DNA of 64,000 bases from Nocardioides dongkuii (GCF_014127485.1 NZ_CP059903.1:868001-932000), one strand, 5' to 3'; positions 1 through 11,793 are shown, counted from the stretch's first letter. Program-made: numbers and translations. The notes: a model not told the origin generated them from the letters alone.

Positions 1-1644
<1,644 letters not shown>

Positions 1645-1648
1645 CGAC

Positions 1649-1654
1649 TAGGGT
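1649..1654 (+). promoter_or_regulatory. -10 element of ksgA, leaderless type
   Basis: TAGGGT ends 7 nt before the ATG at 1662. No Shine-Dalgarno sequence fits between them, so transcription probably begins at or very near the start codon. Inference from spacing only. Confidence 0.45.
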
Positions 1655-1661
1655 TCAGGTC

Positions 1662-2534
1662 ATGCCCACCTCCGCCGGTCCCCGTCTGCTGGGGCCGGCG
1701 GAGGTGCGTCAGCTGGCGGCCGAGCTCGACCTGCGGCCGACCAAGCAGCGTGGCCAGAACTTCGTCATCGACGCCAACACCGTGCGCCGGATCGTCCGCG
1801 AGTCCGGCGTCGGTCCCGACGACGTGGTGCTCGAGGTCGGCCCCGGGCTCGGGTCGCTGACCCTGGCGCTGCTGGAGGTCGCGCGGCACGTCGTCGCGGT
1901 CGAGGTCGACGAGGTGCTCGCCGCCCGGCTGCCCGCCACCGTGGCGGCGTACGCCCCCGAGCAGCGCGACCGGCTCGAGGTCGTGCTCGCCGACGCGATG
2001 CGGGTCAGCGAGCTGCCCGGCCCGTCGCCGACGGCGCTGGTCGCCAACCTGCCCTACAACGTCTCCGTGCCGGTGCTGCTGCACCTGATGGCGCTGCTGC
2101 CGTCGCTCGAGCGCGGCCTGGTGATGGTGCAGGCCGAGGTCGCCGACCGGCTCGCGGCCCCGCCGGGCTCCAAGGTGTACGGCGTCCCGTCGGTCAAGGC
2201 CGCCTGGTTCGCCGACGTACGCCGCGCGGGGTCGGTCGGCCGCAACGTCTTCTGGCCGGCGCCCAACGTCGACTCCGGCCTGGTCGCCTGGACCCGCCGC
2301 GAGCCGCCGGTCACCACCGCGACCCGCGAGCAGGTCTTCACCGTCATCGACACCGCCTTCGCCCACCGGCGCAAGGCGCTGCGCGGCGCCCTCCGCGGGC
2401 TGGCCGGCTCGGCCGAGGCGGCCGTCGCGGCGCTCGAGGCCGCTGGCGTCGACCCGATGGCGCGCGGCGAGGTGCTCGACATCGCGGCGTACGTCCGGAT
2501 CGCCGAGGCGCTGCCCTGGGAGGACCCGGAGTGA
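1662..2534 (+). CDS. ksgA: 16S rRNA dimethyladenosine transferase KsgA/RsmA
   Basis: KsgA dimethylates two adjacent adenosines in the 3' hairpin of 16S rRNA with SAM during small-subunit maturation. The 290-aa protein has the family signature QRGQNFVID near the N-terminus, the SAM-binding [10 protein letters not shown] motif and the catalytic NLPYN motif. [14 protein letters not shown] and [10 protein letters not shown] follow in the C-terminal half, all in the usual order. Length is normal for the family. The ATG at 1662 follows the rpfB stop by 17 nt and has its own -10-like hexamer. The 3' end overlaps ispE by 4 nt (GTGA), so the two are probably translationally coupled. Confidence 0.96.
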   Translation: MPTSAGPRLLGPAEVRQLAAELDLRPTKQRGQNFVIDANTVRRIVRESGVGPDDVVLEVGPGLGSLTLALLEVARHVVAVEVDEVLAARLPATVAAYAPEQRDRLEVVLADAMRVSELPGPSPTALVANLPYNVSVPVLLHLMALLPSLERGLVMVQAEVADRLAAPPGSKVYGVPSVKAAWFADVRRAGSVGRNVFWPAPNVDSGLVAWTRREPPVTTATREQVFTVIDTAFAHRRKALRGALRGLAGSAEAAVAALEAAGVDPMARGEVLDIAAYVRIAEALPWEDPE

Positions 2535-3431
2535 CCGCTCGGACCGTCCGGGCACCCGCGAAGATCAACCTGCACCTCGGCGTCGGTGCCCCGCGCGAGG
2601 ACGGCTACCACCCGCTGCTCACCGTCTACCAGGCCGTCGGCCTGTACGACGACCTCACCGTGCGCCCGGCCGACGACTGGTCGGTGGACCTGGAGGTCCC
2701 GGACTGGATGGCCGGCGTCGTGCTGCCCGCGCTCGACGACAACATCGTCACGCGCGCCGCGCGGCTGCTGGCCGCGCACCACGGCATCGAGCCGCGGGGC
2801 GCGGTGCACGTCGCCAAGTGCATCCCGGTCGCGGGCGGGATGGCGGGCGGCTCCGCCGACGCGGCCGCCGCGCTGGTGGCGCTGGACCGGCTCTGGGGCA
2901 CCGGGACGAGCGACGAGGACCTGCTCCGGATCGCCGGCGTGCTCGGCAGCGACGTGCCGTTCGCGCTGGTCGGCGGCTCCGCCGTCGGCACCGGCCGCGG
3001 CGAGCTGGTCGAGCCGGTCGCCGACGTCGGCACCTGGTGGTGGGTCGCCGTGCCGTCGGACCGGGGGCTCTCCACCCCGGCCGTCTACCGGCACTTCGAC
3101 GAGCTCGTCCCCGACGCCCCCGCCGACCCGCCGCCGGCGGACCGGCTGGTCGCGGCGCTGGCCGCGGGGGACCCGCACGCGCTCGCGGCGGCGCTGCACA
3201 ACGACCTCCAGGAGCCCGCGATCGACCTGCGTCCGGAGCTGGGCGACCTGCTCGCCCGCGGCGAGGCCGAGGGCGCCCTGCGCGGGATCGTCTCGGGCTC
3301 CGGGCCGACCTGTGTCTTCCTCTGCGAGTCCTCCGACGCGGCGCGTGCCGTGGCCGGGGCGATGACCGACGACGCGCACCCCGCCGTCCTCGTGACCCAC
3401 GGCGCCGTCGCAGGCGCCCACCTGGTGACTT

Positions 3432-3439
<8 letters not shown>
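2531..3439 (+). CDS. ispE: 4-diphosphocytidyl-2-C-methyl-D-erythritol kinase IspE
   Basis: IspE is the ATP-dependent kinase of the fourth step of the MEP isoprenoid pathway. The N-terminal [11 protein letters not shown] motif, the GHMP-kinase ATP loop [15 protein letters not shown] and the C-terminal [13 protein letters not shown] motif are all present, and 302 aa is a normal length. The GTG start lies within the ksgA stop (GTGA overlap). The stop overlaps the next gene by 8 nt, so ksgA, ispE and the ABC-F gene look like one operon. Confidence 0.96.
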
Positions 3440-5237
<1,798 letters not shown>

Positions 5238-5238
5238 C

Positions 5239-5466
5239 TCAGTCGAGCAGCTCGACCGAGCCCACGGCGTACAGGCGCCGGGCGAGGACGACCGCGGCGC
5301 CTGTCGGCGTACCCATCGGCACCAGCAGCCGCGGTCCCTCGTCGTCGACGACGACCGCGACCCGGCCGTGCAGCCAGGCCGTCCACGCCGACCGGCGCTG
5401 GGCGGGTGCCGCGTCCTCCGCGGACACGACGGTGACCGGTGCGGGGTGGAGCAGCGAGGTGGCCAT
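5239..5466 (-). CDS. Small hypothetical protein
   Basis: This 75-aa protein has no family I recognise. It starts MATSLLHPAPVTVV and contains WTAWLHGRVAVVVDDEGPR followed by LVPMGTPTGAAVVLARRLYAVG. The composition is ordinary for a small globular protein, with no signal peptide or membrane helix. Its stop lies 1 nt beyond the stop of the convergent ABC-F gene. It is 36 nt downstream of the MarR gene on the same strand and may be co-transcribed with it. Support is codon-usage plausibility and position only. Confidence 0.5.
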   Translation of the reverse strand: MATSLLHPAPVTVVSAEDAAPAQRRSAWTAWLHGRVAVVVDDEGPRLLVPMGTPTGAAVVLARRLYAVGSVELLD

Positions 5467-5502
5467 GCCTCCCCATCGGCACCCGGGTGACCGGGTTGAG
5501 CC

Positions 5503-5994
5503 TCAGGACCCCGCGAACGGGGCGAGCAGGGTGCGGAGCAGGCCGGCCAGCTGCTCGCGCTCGGGCGCGGGCAGCCCGGCGAGCAGCTCGCGCTCGGCGT
5601 CCAGCAGCGCCTCGAACGCGCCGTCGACGGCGGTCTTGCCCTCGGTGGTCAGCCGCACGATCACGCCCCGGCGGTCGTCGGGGTCGGGGGAGCGCTCCAC
5701 GAACCCGCGGGCCGCGAGCCGGTCGACGCGGTTGGTCATCGTCCCGCTGGTCACGAGGGTCTCGCGGAGCAGCCGCCCCGGCGAGAGCTCGTACGGCGAC
5801 CCGGCGCGGCGCAGCGCCGCCAGGACGTCGAACTCCCACGACTCGATGCCGTGCGCGGTGAACGCGGCCCGGCGGGCGAGGTCGACGTGGCGGCCGAGGC
5901 GGGAGATCCGGCTGAACACCGAGACCGGCGCCAGGTCGAGGTCGGCGCGCTCGCGCGCCCACGCCTCCACCAGCTCGTCGACCTCGTCCCGCAT
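5503..5994 (-). CDS. MarR family transcriptional regulator
   Basis: This is a 163-aa winged-helix regulator. The DNA-binding core is visible in WEFDVLAALRRAG, LLRETLVTSGTMTNRVDRLAARGFVERSP and the wing DPDDRRGVIVRLT, which is the classic MarR signature. I chose the start MRDEVDELVEAW because further upstream the frame runs across the probable operator. It is divergent from the methyltransferase at 6059, with the perfect inverted repeat TCTTGACATCAAGA between them. Autoregulation and repression of the methyltransferase are likely (inference). Confidence 0.92.
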   Translation of the reverse strand: MRDEVDELVEAWARERADLDLAPVSVFSRISRLGRHVDLARRAAFTAHGIESWEFDVLAALRRAGSPYELSPGRLLRETLVTSGTMTNRVDRLAARGFVERSPDPDDRRGVIVRLTTEGKTAVDGAFEALLDAERELLAGLPAPEREQLAGLLRTLLAPFAGS

Positions 5995-6021
5995 GCGGCA
6001 CACCCTACCGCCCATCGAGAA

Positions 6022-6035
6022 TCTTGACATCAAGA
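6022..6035. promoter_or_regulatory. Probable MarR operator
   Basis: TCTTGACATCAAGA consists of two perfect 6-nt arms (TCTTGA and TCAAGA) around a CA spacer, in the 64-nt gap between a divergent marR-type gene and the methyltransferase. Size and symmetry match MarR-family operators, and it ends 23 nt before the methyltransferase ATG, so it likely overlaps the promoter. Confidence 0.6.
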
Positions 6036-6058
6036 GAATCCGGGCGGACGATCGTGGC

Positions 6059-6829
6059 ATGGCGCACACCTGGGACCCCGACCGCTACCTGACGTACGCC
6101 GACGAGCGCGGCCGGCCGTTCGTGGAGCTGCTGGCCCGGGTGCCGGCGGCCGCGCCGGAGCGCGTCGTCGACCTCGGCTGCGGCCCCGGCAACCTGACCG
6201 CGCTGCTCGCTGAGCGGTGGCCGGACGCGTCCCTGCTCGGCGTGGACGCGAGCCCCGAGATGGTCGCGGCCGCGCGCCGCGACGTCCCCGGCATCGCCTT
6301 CGAGGTCGGCGACCTGCGCGACTGGCGACCGGAGGCCCCGGTCGACGTCCTGGTCTCCAACGCCACGCTCCAGTGGGTGCCCGGCCACCTCGACCTGCTG
6401 CCGCGCCTGGTCGACGCTGCGCGGCCCGGCGGCTGGCTCGCCTTCCAGGTGCCGGGCAACTTCGAGGAGCCGAGCCACACGATCCGCCGCGACCTGGCCG
6501 ACGAGGAGCCCTACCGCGCACACACGCGCGAGGTCGCGGTGCCGCAGGCGCACGGCCCGGAGGTCTACCTCGAGGCGCTGGCCACCCTCGGCTGCGGCGT
6601 CGACGCGTGGGAGACCACCTACCTCCACGTCCTGACCGGCCCTGACCCGGTCTTCACCTGGGTCTCCGGCACCGGGGCGCGGCCGACGCTGCAGGCGCTG
6701 CCCGACGACCTGCGCGACGGGTTCGAGGCGGAGTTCCGCGCGCGCCTCGCCGCGGCGTACCCCACCCGACCGTGGGGCGTGGTGCTGCCGTTCCGGCGGG
6801 TCTTCGTCGTGGCACAGGTGCCGGCATGA
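6059..6829 (+). CDS. tam: Trans-aconitate 2-methyltransferase-like SAM methyltransferase
   Basis: The 256-aa protein begins MAHTWDPDRYLTYADERGRPF, has SAM motif I VVDLGCGPGNLT, the acidic ribose-binding segment LLGVDASPEMV and the post-I motif VLVSNATLQWVPGH. This arrangement is typical of Tam, which methylates trans-aconitate to relieve aconitase inhibition. The C-terminal VVLPFRRVFVVAQ also fits. The ATG at 6059 aligns with the family start. Its stop overlaps the ATG of a VOC gene remnant (ATGA), so a two-gene operon once existed. Substrate specificity is inferred from family resemblance. Confidence 0.88.
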   Translation: MAHTWDPDRYLTYADERGRPFVELLARVPAAAPERVVDLGCGPGNLTALLAERWPDASLLGVDASPEMVAAARRDVPGIAFEVGDLRDWRPEAPVDVLVSNATLQWVPGHLDLLPRLVDAARPGGWLAFQVPGNFEEPSHTIRRDLADEEPYRAHTREVAVPQAHGPEVYLEALATLGCGVDAWETTYLHVLTGPDPVFTWVSGTGARPTLQALPDDLRDGFEAEFRARLAAAYPTRPWGVVLPFRRVFVVAQVPA

Positions 6830-7138
6830 GGCTGCACCACGTGCCGGTGGTCGAGCAGTGAGGAGCCCCAGCGACGAGCGGTGTCGAGACCCCCGCAGCG
6901 TGCCGGCGACCTGGATCGAGGCCATGGGTTGGTTCACCGGGTTTCGACATCGCTCAGGCGCAGAGCGCCTTCGCTGCTCAACCACCGGCAACCGGTGGTC
7001 GCCCTCGAGGCGACGGGTTCGCGCCTGGTCGAGATGGGGTACGCCGTGGACCGGCGCGAGCGGCACACGTTCCCGGGGTACGAGCGGTTCCACGCGTGTG
7101 ACGCACACGACAACCGGGTCGAGTTGCTCGCCCCGTAA
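6826..7138 (+). pseudogene. VOC/glyoxalase family gene, interrupted by a repeat
   Basis: The first codons after the ATG at 6826 read MRLHHVPV, a typical VOC start, but a stop follows at 6859-6861. After the repeat, a different frame carries a VOC C-terminus: LEATGSRLVEMGYAV, then FPGYERFHACDAHDNRVELLAP to the stop at 7136-7138. The middle of the domain is missing and replaced by the repeat at 6844-6988. Head and tail are in different frames, so no complete VOC protein can be made. The ATGA overlap with the methyltransferase suggests the intact gene belonged to that operon. Confidence 0.75.
6844..6988. repeat. Dispersed inverted repeat, family C, copy in the VOC remnant
   Basis: The unit starts CCGGTGGTCGAGCAG and ends CTGCTCAACCACCGG, so its ends are near-perfect inverted repeats about 145 nt apart. 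It contains GTGTCGAGACCCCCGCAG and CGGGTTTCGACA, the same internal blocks seen at 44208-44354, in the IS110-split copy and in nrdJ. No coding capacity. Confidence 0.75.
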
Positions 7139-7186
7139 CCCCGGGGGGCATTGCCGCGTTAGGGGGGCACGACCGGCCGAGGGCGA

Positions 7187-7207
7187 CCCCCCGAGCGAAG
7201 CGGGGGG
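7187..7207. terminator. GC-rich hairpin before the csoR-type gene
   Basis: CCCCCCG and CGGGGGG pair as a perfect 7-bp stem around AGCGAAG. It could terminate transcription from the methyltransferase side. There is no U-run, so function is uncertain. Confidence 0.35.
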
Positions 7208-7249
7208 AGCTCCTCCCGAGGGGGCGCCCACGGCCGGCCGGCAAGTAAA

Positions 7250-7267
7250 GATACAGCCGGGGGTATC
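7250..7267. promoter_or_regulatory. CsoR-type operator
   Basis: GATACAGCCGGGGGTATC has perfect GATAC and GTATC arms around a G/C-rich centre, the general form of operators bound by CsoR/RcnR (DUF156) repressors. It ends 63 nt before the ATG of the DUF156 gene, in the position for autoregulation. Confidence 0.55.
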
Positions 7268-7330
7268 CGTACGGCCCCAGGTTAGCACCCGGATGCGCCG
7301 CCTCAGCGCAGCCTGAACTGAAGGAGAGTG

Positions 7331-7591
7331 ATGGAGCTCCAGAACGGCGACATGACGCCGGTCCTGAACCGCGTCAAGCGCGCCCAGGGTCAGCTCGCCG
7401 GCGTCCTGAGGATGCTGGAGGACGGGCGCGACCTCGAGAGCGTGGTCAACCAGCTCAAGGCGGTCACCCGCGCGCTGGACCGCGCGGGGTTCGCGCTGGT
7501 CGCCACCGAGCTCCGCCGCAACGTCAGCGACGGCGGCGTGACCGACGACGAGCTGGCGCAGATCGAGAAGTATTTCCTGTCCCTGGGCTGA
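7331..7591 (+). CDS. CsoR/DUF156 family regulator lacking cysteines
   Basis: This 86-aa all-helical protein has the DUF156 features RVKRAQGQLAGVLRMLEDGRD, QLKAVTRALDRAGF and ELAQIEKYFLSLG. Copper-sensing CsoR proteins use a Cys, a His and a second Cys. Here the first Cys position reads DLESVV, the second helix reads FALVATELRRN, and the whole protein contains no cysteine. It therefore cannot sense copper in the CsoR way, nor persulfide in the CstR way. AAGGAG at 7321-7326 favours the ATG at 7331 over the GTG at 7328. No transporter gene is adjacent. The effector is unknown. Confidence 0.9.
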   Translation: MELQNGDMTPVLNRVKRAQGQLAGVLRMLEDGRDLESVVNQLKAVTRALDRAGFALVATELRRNVSDGGVTDDELAQIEKYFLSLG

Positions 7592-7627
7592 TCCCCTGGG
7601 CTGATCCCTGGGGCTGACCGAAGGCCG

Positions 7628-8656
7628 CTACCGGACGAGCGCGAGGGTGCCCAGGTCACGGACGGCCGCGCACGAGCGGGCCACCATGGTCGCGAACATC
7701 CGGTCGCCGCGCTCGGTGCGCGTGCCGTAGGCGCACCCGAACACCGAGATCAGCGGGCCCTGGAGCATCGCGAAGCGGTAGTCGTCCCAACACTCCTCCA
7801 GGGAGTACGACGTCACGCCGTGCCCGACGAGCGCGGCGTGGTACGCCGCCACGAGGTCCCGCTCGGTCGCGCGCCGGGTCCCGGGGCCGAGGCTGGTCCC
7901 CACGAAGAAGGACAGGTCGCGGGCAGGCAGCCCCACCGACAGCGTCTGCCAGTCGAGGGCCGCGACTCCGCCGCCCGGGGCGAACATCATGTTGTCGAGG
8001 CGGTAGTCGCCGTGGACCAGGCCGAAGCGCTCGGTGCGCGCGAGCGCCCACCTCTCGATGACGTCCACGGCCGCCCGGAGCGTGTCCCGGTCCTCGGGGG
8101 AGACCAGCTCGCCGAGACCCTCGATGAAGGTCTCGGTCGCCGGCGCCAGGAGCTCGGAGAGCAGCGCCGCCTCCTCGGGGGTGCTCAGCGCGAACCCGTC
8201 GGTGTCCAGCAGGCTCGGGTCGCACCAGCGCGGCCCGTGCAGCCCGGCCAGGTTGACCACGGCGTCGCGGGCCTGGTCGGGGGTGCAGCCCGCGAGCTGC
8301 TCCCCGGGCTCGGCCGGCGCGAGGTCCTCCAGGAGCAGGGTGAAGTCCCCGGTGACGGGGGAGCCGACGGCGAGCGAGCAGGCCGGCACGCGGATCGCGA
8401 CGGTGTCCGCGATCTCGGCGTAGAAGCGGACCTCGCTGTAGTAGGTCCCGGCCACCATCGCGCGGTACGCCGGGTCGGCGGCGGGCAGCTTCGCCAGCAG
8501 GGTCTCGCCCCCGTCCAGCGTGAGCCGGTGGCAGACGGCCATCTGGCCGGTGCCGACGGGCGTCGAGGTCACGGTCGAGACCGGTCGGCCGAGCGCCTCG
8601 GAGAGCCACGCGGGGGTGATCTCCTCGATCGTGGGCGCGATCGTCGTCGTGGGCAT
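7628..8656 (-). CDS. Phosphotransferase family protein (APH/choline-kinase fold)
   Basis: The 342-aa protein has the kinase-like fold of aminoglycoside phosphotransferases. GLVHGDYRLDNMMF is the Brenner-type catalytic loop (HGD...N), and AALDWQ supplies the metal-binding Asp. The N-terminal lobe has TLLAKLP and a DFTLLLEDLAP hinge. Related actinobacterial proteins resemble acyl-CoA dehydrogenase-associated or ecdysteroid-type kinases, but the substrate cannot be told here. It is divergent from the hotdog protein at 8800. Confidence 0.85.
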   Translation of the reverse strand: MPTTTIAPTIEEITPAWLSEALGRPVSTVTSTPVGTGQMAVCHRLTLDGGETLLAKLPAADPAYRAMVAGTYYSEVRFYAEIADTVAIRVPACSLAVGSPVTGDFTLLLEDLAPAEPGEQLAGCTPDQARDAVVNLAGLHGPRWCDPSLLDTDGFALSTPEEAALLSELLAPATETFIEGLGELVSPEDRDTLRAAVDVIERWALARTERFGLVHGDYRLDNMMFAPGGGVAALDWQTLSVGLPARDLSFFVGTSLGPGTRRATERDLVAAYHAALVGHGVTSYSLEECWDDYRFAMLQGPLISVFGCAYGTRTERGDRMFATMVARSCAAVRDLGTLALVR

Positions 8657-8749
8657 CTGAGGAGCTCCGTCCGAGGACTCGGGGGCAGGCGTGTGGGTCG
8701 GGCGCCCGGAGCATGGTCGCCGTGTCGCGCCGGACGCTAGCAGCCGGAC

Positions 8750-8789
8750 TTGACACGTGTCAGTGGACAGCGATGTTACTGGTCGGTAA
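8750..8789 (+). promoter_or_regulatory. Promoter with palindromic operators for the hotdog gene
   Basis: TTGACA at 8750-8755 is a good -35 box and overlaps the 12-nt perfect palindrome TGACACGTGTCA (8751-8762). A -10-like GATGTT lies about 16 nt downstream and is followed by TTACTGGTCGGTAA (8776-8789). That second site has TTAC and GTAA arms and resembles TetR-family operators seen near acyl-CoA metabolism genes. The regulator is not in the window. Confidence 0.5.
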
Positions 8790-8799
8790 TAATGGCGCC

Positions 8800-9273
8800 A
8801 TGAGTCAGGTCCTCGCCCTCTGGAAGAAGGCCGGCGCGCTGCCGGTCGTCGGCACCCGCGTCTTCTCGTTCGCCTTCGGCCAGCAGGCGCCGTACTTCGC
8901 CACCATCCGCCCGCGGTTCACCGAGCTGCGCCCGAACCACGCCGAGCTCGTGATCCCCAAGCGGCGCCGGGTGCACAACCACCTCGGCACCGTGCACGCG
9001 ATCGCGCTGTGCAACGGGCTCGAGGCGGCGATGGGCGCGCTCGCCGAGGTCACCATCCCGGCGGACAAGCGGTGGATCCCCAAGGGGATGGAGGTCAGCT
9101 ACACCGCGAAGGCCACCAGCGACATCACCTGCATCGCCGAGACCGACGCCGAGCAGTGGGCCTCCGACGACCCCGATCTCCCCGTGCGCGTGCGCGGCGT
9201 CCGCGACGACGGCACGGTGGTGATCGAGGGCGTCATCCGGCTCTGGGTGACGCCGAAGAAGACGAAGGCCTGA
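8800..9273 (+). CDS. Hotdog-fold DUF4442 family protein
   Basis: This is a 157-aa protein of the DUF4442 type, a thioesterase-like hotdog fold. Typical features are IRPRFTELRPNHAELVIPKRRRVHNHLGTVHAIALCNGLE across the central helix, followed by beta strands MEVSYTAKATSDITCIAET and VVIEGVIRLWVTP. The ATG at 8800 follows a clear promoter; upstream in-frame ATGs lie in promoter sequence. An acyl-CoA or acyl-carrier thioester substrate is likely from the fold but not demonstrated. Confidence 0.85.
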   Translation: MSQVLALWKKAGALPVVGTRVFSFAFGQQAPYFATIRPRFTELRPNHAELVIPKRRRVHNHLGTVHAIALCNGLEAAMGALAEVTIPADKRWIPKGMEVSYTAKATSDITCIAETDAEQWASDDPDLPVRVRGVRDDGTVVIEGVIRLWVTPKKTKA

Positions 9274-9279
9274 CGTCGC

Positions 9280-10122
9280 TCAGAGGGTTCCGCCGCCCAC
9301 CACGGGCACCGCGAGCGGCTTGCGCTCGCCGACGAACTTCTTCTGCACCCAGGTCGCGAGCGCGGTGAGGACGAGGTTCGCGGCGATGTAGAGGACGGCG
9401 ATCACGACCGCGGCCTGCACCTGGTTCTGGAACTCGGTGTAGATCTGCTTGCCTACGAACGTGAGGCCCGGGGCGCCGATCGCGATGCCGAGGCTGGTGT
9501 CCTTGAGTGCGACGACGAGCTGGCTGATCAGCGCCGGCAGCATGATCTTCACGGCCTGCGGCAGCAGGATGCTGGTCATCACCTGGGTCTTGCGCATGCC
9601 GAGGGCGTACGCCGCCTCCGCCTGCCCGCGGGGCACGGCGAGGATGCCGGCCCGGAAGACCTCGGCCAGCACGGACCCGTTGTAGAGCGTCAGGGCGATC
9701 ACGACGCTCCAGTAGGCGCCGATCCCGTCGCCGACGCCGTAGGCGAAGTAGATGAAGTAGATCATCAGCAGCACCGGCACGGCCCGGAAGAACTCCACGA
9801 CGAGCCAGCAGGGCCACCGCAGCCAGGCGTGCTCGGAGAGCTTGCCGATGCCGAAGAGGATGCCGAACGCCACGGCCATCACGATCGAGACGGCGGCCAT
9901 CTGCAGCGTCTTGAGCAGGCCGTCGACGAGCAGCACGCGGACGAACTTCGGCGTGAGGAACGGCTCCCACAAGCGGTACTCGAGCTGCCCGCGGTCGTAG
10001 AAGCGGAACACGATGAAGGCGGCCAGGGCGAGGACGGCGAGGACGCCGAGGACGGAGTAGATCCGGTGCCGCGCGCGGGTGCGGGGGCCGGGTGCGTCGA
10101 ACAGCACGGAGGGCGCGCTCAT
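9280..10122 (-). CDS. gluD: Glutamate-type amino-acid ABC transporter permease GluD
   Basis: A 280-aa membrane permease of the polar amino-acid uptake family. A cytoplasmic N-terminus precedes a first helix (YSVLGVLAVLALAAFIVF), then the HisM-type core with VEFFRAVPVLLMIYF and the EAA loop RGQAEAAYALGMRKTQVMTSILLPQA that docks on the ATPase. It overlaps gluC by 4 nt and is last in the gluABCD operon. The order A-B-C-D and sequence style match the glutamate transporters of corynebacteria; the actual substrate is inferred. Confidence 0.9.
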   Translation of the reverse strand: MSAPSVLFDAPGPRTRARHRIYSVLGVLAVLALAAFIVFRFYDRGQLEYRLWEPFLTPKFVRVLLVDGLLKTLQMAAVSIVMAVAFGILFGIGKLSEHAWLRWPCWLVVEFFRAVPVLLMIYFIYFAYGVGDGIGAYWSVVIALTLYNGSVLAEVFRAGILAVPRGQAEAAYALGMRKTQVMTSILLPQAVKIMLPALISQLVVALKDTSLGIAIGAPGLTFVGKQIYTEFQNQVQAAVVIAVLYIAANLVLTALATWVQKKFVGERKPLAVPVVGGGTL

Positions 10123-10808
10123 CGGGCCGCCGCGAATCGTCGTTCGAACCGGTTGGCGCCGAACGAGATCACCTCGACGATGAGGACGTAGCCGAGGGCG
10201 AAGATCACGAACACGAGGACCATGTCGTCGGCGTTGCGGTTGATGAAGAACTTCATCCGCGCCGTGGCCTCGAGCATGCCGAACGCCGCCGCGACCGAGG
10301 TGTTCTTCGCGAGAGCGATCTGCACGCTGGCCAGCGGCGGCACCGCGGCGCGCAGCGCCTGGGGCAGGATCACCTGGCGCATCGAGCCTGCGAACGTCAG
10401 CCCGATCGCGCGGGCGGCCTCCGCCTGGCCCAACGGCACCGCGTTGATGCCGGACCGCAGCGCCTCGCAGACGAAGGCCGAGGTGTAGAGCGTCAGCGCG
10501 AGGCAGGAGCGGAAGAAGTAGCCGGAGACGTGGTACCCGCCGATGTCGAGCTGCTCCACCGAGTTGAAGGTGTAGCCGAGGCGGGGGCCCACCGTGGCGA
10601 AGAAGATGAACACCACGACGAGCGGGGTGTTGCGCGCGACGGTCACGTAGACCGCCGCGAGCCGCCGCAGCAGCGACACCGGCCCCACCCGGAGCGCGGC
10701 GAGGAAGATGCCGAGCAGCAGCGAGAGGACGCCCGAGACGACGAGGAGGCCGAGGGTCAGGCCGAACGCCTTGAGGAACAGGTCGTAGTTCTCCCAGATG
10801 TCCTGCAC
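10119..10808 (-). CDS. gluC: Glutamate-type amino-acid ABC transporter permease GluC
   Basis: A 229-aa permease pairing with GluD. The first helix AFGLTLGLLVVSGVLSLLLGIFLAALR is followed by VTVARNTPLVVVFIFF and the EAA loop LGQAEAARAIGLTFAGSMRQVILPQALR, then a last helix near MVLVFVIFALGYVLIVEVISF. The length is usual for this shorter subunit. It lies 51 nt downstream of gluB and overlaps gluD by 4 nt. Confidence 0.9.
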   Translation of the reverse strand: MQDIWENYDLFLKAFGLTLGLLVVSGVLSLLLGIFLAALRVGPVSLLRRLAAVYVTVARNTPLVVVFIFFATVGPRLGYTFNSVEQLDIGGYHVSGYFFRSCLALTLYTSAFVCEALRSGINAVPLGQAEAARAIGLTFAGSMRQVILPQALRAAVPPLASVQIALAKNTSVAAAFGMLEATARMKFFINRNADDMVLVFVIFALGYVLIVEVISFGANRFERRFAAAR

Positions 10809-10859
10809 GTCGCCCTCACCTCCTCGTCGTCATCGGTACGTCGTCGTCTTCTCGGTCGC

Positions 10860-11759
10860 TCAGGCGGCCGGGCACTCGTCGAGCGCCGGGGGCTCCGGGG
10901 TCTCCGCGCCGGACTTGCCGAGCGTCGACTCGAAGGCCGCGGCCCAGTCGCCGTTCTCGATGGACTCCTCGATGACGCCGTTGATCCACTCGCACATCTC
11001 GGGGTTCTCCTTCGGGTAGCCCACGCCGATGCGCTCCTCGGAGAACTCCTCACCCACGACCTCGAGCTCGTCGGGGTTCAGGGCGGCGTACCCGAGCAGG
11101 ATCGAGCCGTCGGTCGTCATCGCGTCGACCGTGCCGTCGAGCACCTGGTCGCGGCACTCGGAGTAGGTCTCGAAGCCGCGCGGCTTGGCGCCCTCGGCCT
11201 CGACGTTCTCGAGCGAGGTCGACCCGGTCACCGAGCAGACCTCCTTGCCCTTGAGGTCCTCGACCCCGGTGATGTCGCTGCCCTTCTTCACCAGCAGCTG
11301 CTGGCCGGTGACCATGTACGGGCCGGTCTGGCCCACGACCTGCTGGCGCTCGGGAGTCATGGAGTACGACGCCAGCACCAGGTCGACCTCGCCGGACTGG
11401 AGGAACGGCTCGCGGTTGTCGGAGATGGTCATCTTGTAGTCGACGGCCGAGGTGTCCTCGGGGTCGATGCCGAGGTCGGCGACCAGGAGCTTGGCGATCT
11501 CGACGTCGAAGCCGCTGGGCAGCTCGTCGGTGGCGCCCTTGAAGCCGAGCCCGGGCTGGTCGTACTTCACGCCCACCGTGATCTTGCCGGCCTCGGCGAG
11601 CTCGGCCATCTTCGAGCCCTCCTCGAACTTGCCCTCCTCGACCTCCTCCGCCTCGACGTCGGAGCCCTCGTCGTCACTGCCGGCGTCGCCGCACGCGGCG
11701 AGGCTGCCCGCGAGCAGCAGGGCTGCCGTGGCGGCCTTGAACCTGGTCGGAATGCGCAT
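10860..11759 (-). CDS. gluB: Glutamate-type ABC transporter solute-binding lipoprotein GluB
   Basis: A 299-aa periplasmic-binding-protein-like lipoprotein. The signal peptide ends in the lipobox LAAC at about residue 22. A short acidic linker precedes the class 3 solute-binding fold, with [30 protein letters not shown] and [16 protein letters not shown]. Residues around SCTRxY-type ligand contacts were not assigned. It delivers amino acid, probably glutamate, to the GluCD pore. Confidence 0.9.
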   Translation of the reverse strand: MRIPTRFKAATAALLLAGSLAACGDAGSDDEGSDVEAEEVEEGKFEEGSKMAELAEAGKITVGVKYDQPGLGFKGATDELPSGFDVEIAKLLVADLGIDPEDTSAVDYKMTISDNREPFLQSGEVDLVLASYSMTPERQQVVGQTGPYMVTGQQLLVKKGSDITGVEDLKGKEVCSVTGSTSLENVEAEGAKPRGFETYSECRDQVLDGTVDAMTTDGSILLGYAALNPDELEVVGEEFSEERIGVGYPKENPEMCEWINGVIEESIENGDWAAAFESTLGKSGAETPEPPALDECPAA

Positions 11760-11793
11760 GTGCTGGTCTCCTTGCTCGTGGATCAGTGCAGGA

